From JBHJHK01 sp050330975 (GTDB lineage: Bacteria > Pseudomonadota > Gammaproteobacteria > Competibacterales > Competibacteraceae), in assembly GCA_050330975.1 (NCBI GenBank), contig JBHJHK010000462.1, positions 1-7,982 on the forward strand: a DNA stretch of 7,982 nt, written 5' to 3'. The position numbers and the translations under genes were made by a program. Numbering within the stretch: the first letter of the stretch is position 1; every line of letters starts with the position of its first letter. Below the pieces are notes generated by a model, which worked only from the letters and a program-made list of their open reading frames with translations, searched no databases and had not been told where the DNA came from. This document shows, one piece after another, positions 7,100 to 7,982 of this stretch.

Positions 7100-7104
7100 G
7101 GGGA
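7098..7104 (+). promoter_or_regulatory. Ribosome binding site for the FFxALPW protein
   Basis: AGGGGGA overlaps the TAG stop of the V4R gene and lies six bases before the ATG at 7111. It supports a real gene here, coupled to the V4R gene. Confidence 0.7.
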
Positions 7105-7110
7105 CGCGCC

Positions 7111-7982
7111 ATGTTCGAGCTCGCCGCCGCTGTCTTGGACCGAGCCCCCGGGCACTCCGTCGCCGGGCGGTGGCAAGCCGTCGCCGCGGCGTGTGCCGCC
7201 CACTTGGGCACTGAGGCCGCCACCCCTCGTCGCCCGCGCCGCCCGGAAAATCCCGGGGAATCCCGGGCCACCGTTCCCGCCATCGCCCCCGCTGCGGTTC
7301 CCCGGGGCAAAGCCCTCGAGGTGGCTACCCCGTCCCCCGCCACCCCCGATATCCTCGACATTCCCGACATTCCCGACATTCCCGCCACCCCCCGGGTCTT
7401 CGCGGCGCCAGACCCCATCGGTCTGCGCAACGCCAACGCCTTCTTCGCCGCTCTGCCCTGGACGGCCCCCCGTCTCGACCGAGCCGGCGCCGATCCCGGA
7501 GCGGTTGCCGGGGTCGGTGGCGGCGCGGCGGCCCTGCCCCAGGTGGTGCCTCCCCCCCGTCGGGAGACGCCTTCCGAGGGCCCTCAGTCGGTGCCTCCGC
7601 CGGCCCGGCGCGAGGCGGTCCCCGGGAAGGTCCCCGGGAAGGTCGACGGGAAGGTCCCCGGGAAGGTCCCCGGGAAGGTCGACGGGGCGGTGACGGCGCC
7701 GGCGACGGTCGCGGAGGCGGTGGCGTTTTTCCGCGCCCTGCCCTGGAATGGCCCCCCCGCCGCGGCGCCGACGGTCGATAATACCGACGACCGGTCCGTG
7801 CCCCTGCGCATCGTCGCCGGCCGGGACATCGCCCAGGTCCAGCCCAACCCCGAAACATCATCGGGTCTCAACCCCATACTGATCGCCACCCAGAGCGCCT
7901 TGGACGTCGCCCGGGGACGCGACACCACAGAGGTCGCCCGCGGCGTGGCAGGGGCGCTGAATGGGGCGGCCCCCGCTGGGGC
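7111..7982 (+). CDS. Low-complexity protein with two AxAFFxALPWxxP motifs, 3' end outside window
   Basis: Starting at the ATG at 7111, 290 codons stay open to the window edge. Residues 1-32 look like a short helical segment (MFELAAAVLDRAPGHSVAGR to about AAACAAHLG). Most of the rest is Pro/Ala/Gly/Val-rich and probably disordered. Two islands stand out: ANAFFAALPWTAP (108-120) and AVAFFRALPWNGP (203-215), which share A-x-A-F-F-x-A-L-P-W-x-x-P. Their linkers hold a D-I-P repeat (82-91) and a (P/D)-G-K-V repeat (171-194). A more ordered stretch begins near 230 (VPLRIVAGRD, then NPILIATQSALDVARG). The spacing of identical motifs in flexible linkers suggests a tether that docks a partner at several points. 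I do not recognise a named family; the Pap operon has small uncharacterised genes (slr0145, slr0146, slr0149) beside its V4R genes, and this may correspond to one. Reading frame and ribosome binding site are solid; function is unknown. Confidence 0.82.
   Translation, partial: MFELAAAVLDRAPGHSVAGRWQAVAAACAAHLGTEAATPRRPRRPENPGESRATVPAIAPAAVPRGKALEVATPSPATPDILDIPDIPDIPATPRVFAAPDPIGLRNANAFFAALPWTAPRLDRAGADPGAVAGVGGGAAALPQVVPPPRRETPSEGPQSVPPPARREAVPGKVPGKVDGKVPGKVPGKVDGAVTAPATVAEAVAFFRALPWNGPPAAAPTVDNTDDRSVPLRIVAGRDIAQVQPNPETSSGLNPILIATQSALDVARGRDTTEVARGVAGALNGAAPAG
7348..7383 (+). repeat. 9-base tandem repeat encoding D-I-P
   Basis: GACATTCCC occurs three times without mismatch (7357-7383), preceded by a degenerate copy GATATCCTC (7348-7356). 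It encodes DIL-DIP-DIP-DIP, an acidic linker about 20 residues before the first FFxALPW motif. Confidence 0.85.
7621..7692 (+). repeat. 12-base minisatellite with 36-base higher-order period encoding (P/D)GKV
   Basis: There are six 12-base units. Units 1, 2, 4 and 5 are CCCGGGAAGGTC; unit 3 is GACGGGAAGGTC; unit 6 is a diverged GACGGGGCGGTG. The order P-P-D, P-P-D shows that a 36-base block was itself duplicated. The encoded linker alternates Lys and Asp and ends about ten residues before the second FFxALPW motif. Copy number is likely to vary between strains. Confidence 0.92.

Noticed and set aside
7349..7692. CRISPR-like array
   Set aside because: The repeats are 9 and 12 bases, directly tandem without spacers, and in frame within a coding sequence.
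7193..7928. Open frames on both strands over the 3' end, including minus-strand frames at 7325-7861 and 7584-7928
   Set aside because: They mirror the tandem repeats and Pro-rich codons of the + strand gene starting at 7111, which has a ribosome binding site and two conserved-looking motifs.

Overview
The window is most likely from a G+C-rich cyanobacterium. By eye the coding DNA is about two-thirds G+C. The case for a cyanobacterium rests on content: a V4R-domain protein directly after a [2Fe-2S] ferredoxin, and nearby a protein that reads like a member of the ferredoxin-dependent bilin reductase (FDBR) fold family. Adjacent V4R and ferredoxin genes are a hallmark of the Synechocystis slr0144-slr0152 'Pap' (photosystem II assembly protein) operon. 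One GCGATCGC octamer (197-204) is compatible with this but proves nothing alone. I cannot name a genus.

Layout: every supported gene is on the + strand, in two blocks. Block 1 (1-1505) holds the 3' part of an unrecognised, probably beta-rich protein (1-813). Two bases later comes a 229-residue FDBR-like protein (816-1505) with a strong ribosome binding site. A 312-base gap of much lower G+C follows (1506-1817). It carries a perfect TATAAT -10 box, a 12-base palindrome and several small hairpins, and looks like the promoter and leader of block 2. Block 2 (1818 to the window end) is a tight operon: a 1351-residue alpha-helical protein of unknown function; a ferredoxin with a long C-terminal extension that overlaps it by four bases (ATGA); a V4R protein after 69 bases; and, 11 bases later, a low-complexity Pro/Ala/Gly-rich protein that runs off the window. 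The last one carries two copies of an AxAFFxALPWxxP motif set in tandem-repeat linkers.

How the genes may work together (inference): V4R proteins of the Pap type are thought to hold tetrapyrroles, and the ferredoxin could supply electrons. The helical giant and the motif-bearing disordered protein look like scaffold or tether components. The FDBR-like protein next door fits a bilin or chlorophyll-intermediate theme, but it lacks the acidic residue expected at the main catalytic position. The least described parts are the giant, which shows a plausible internal duplication, the FFxALPW protein, and the FDBR-like protein with altered active-site positions.
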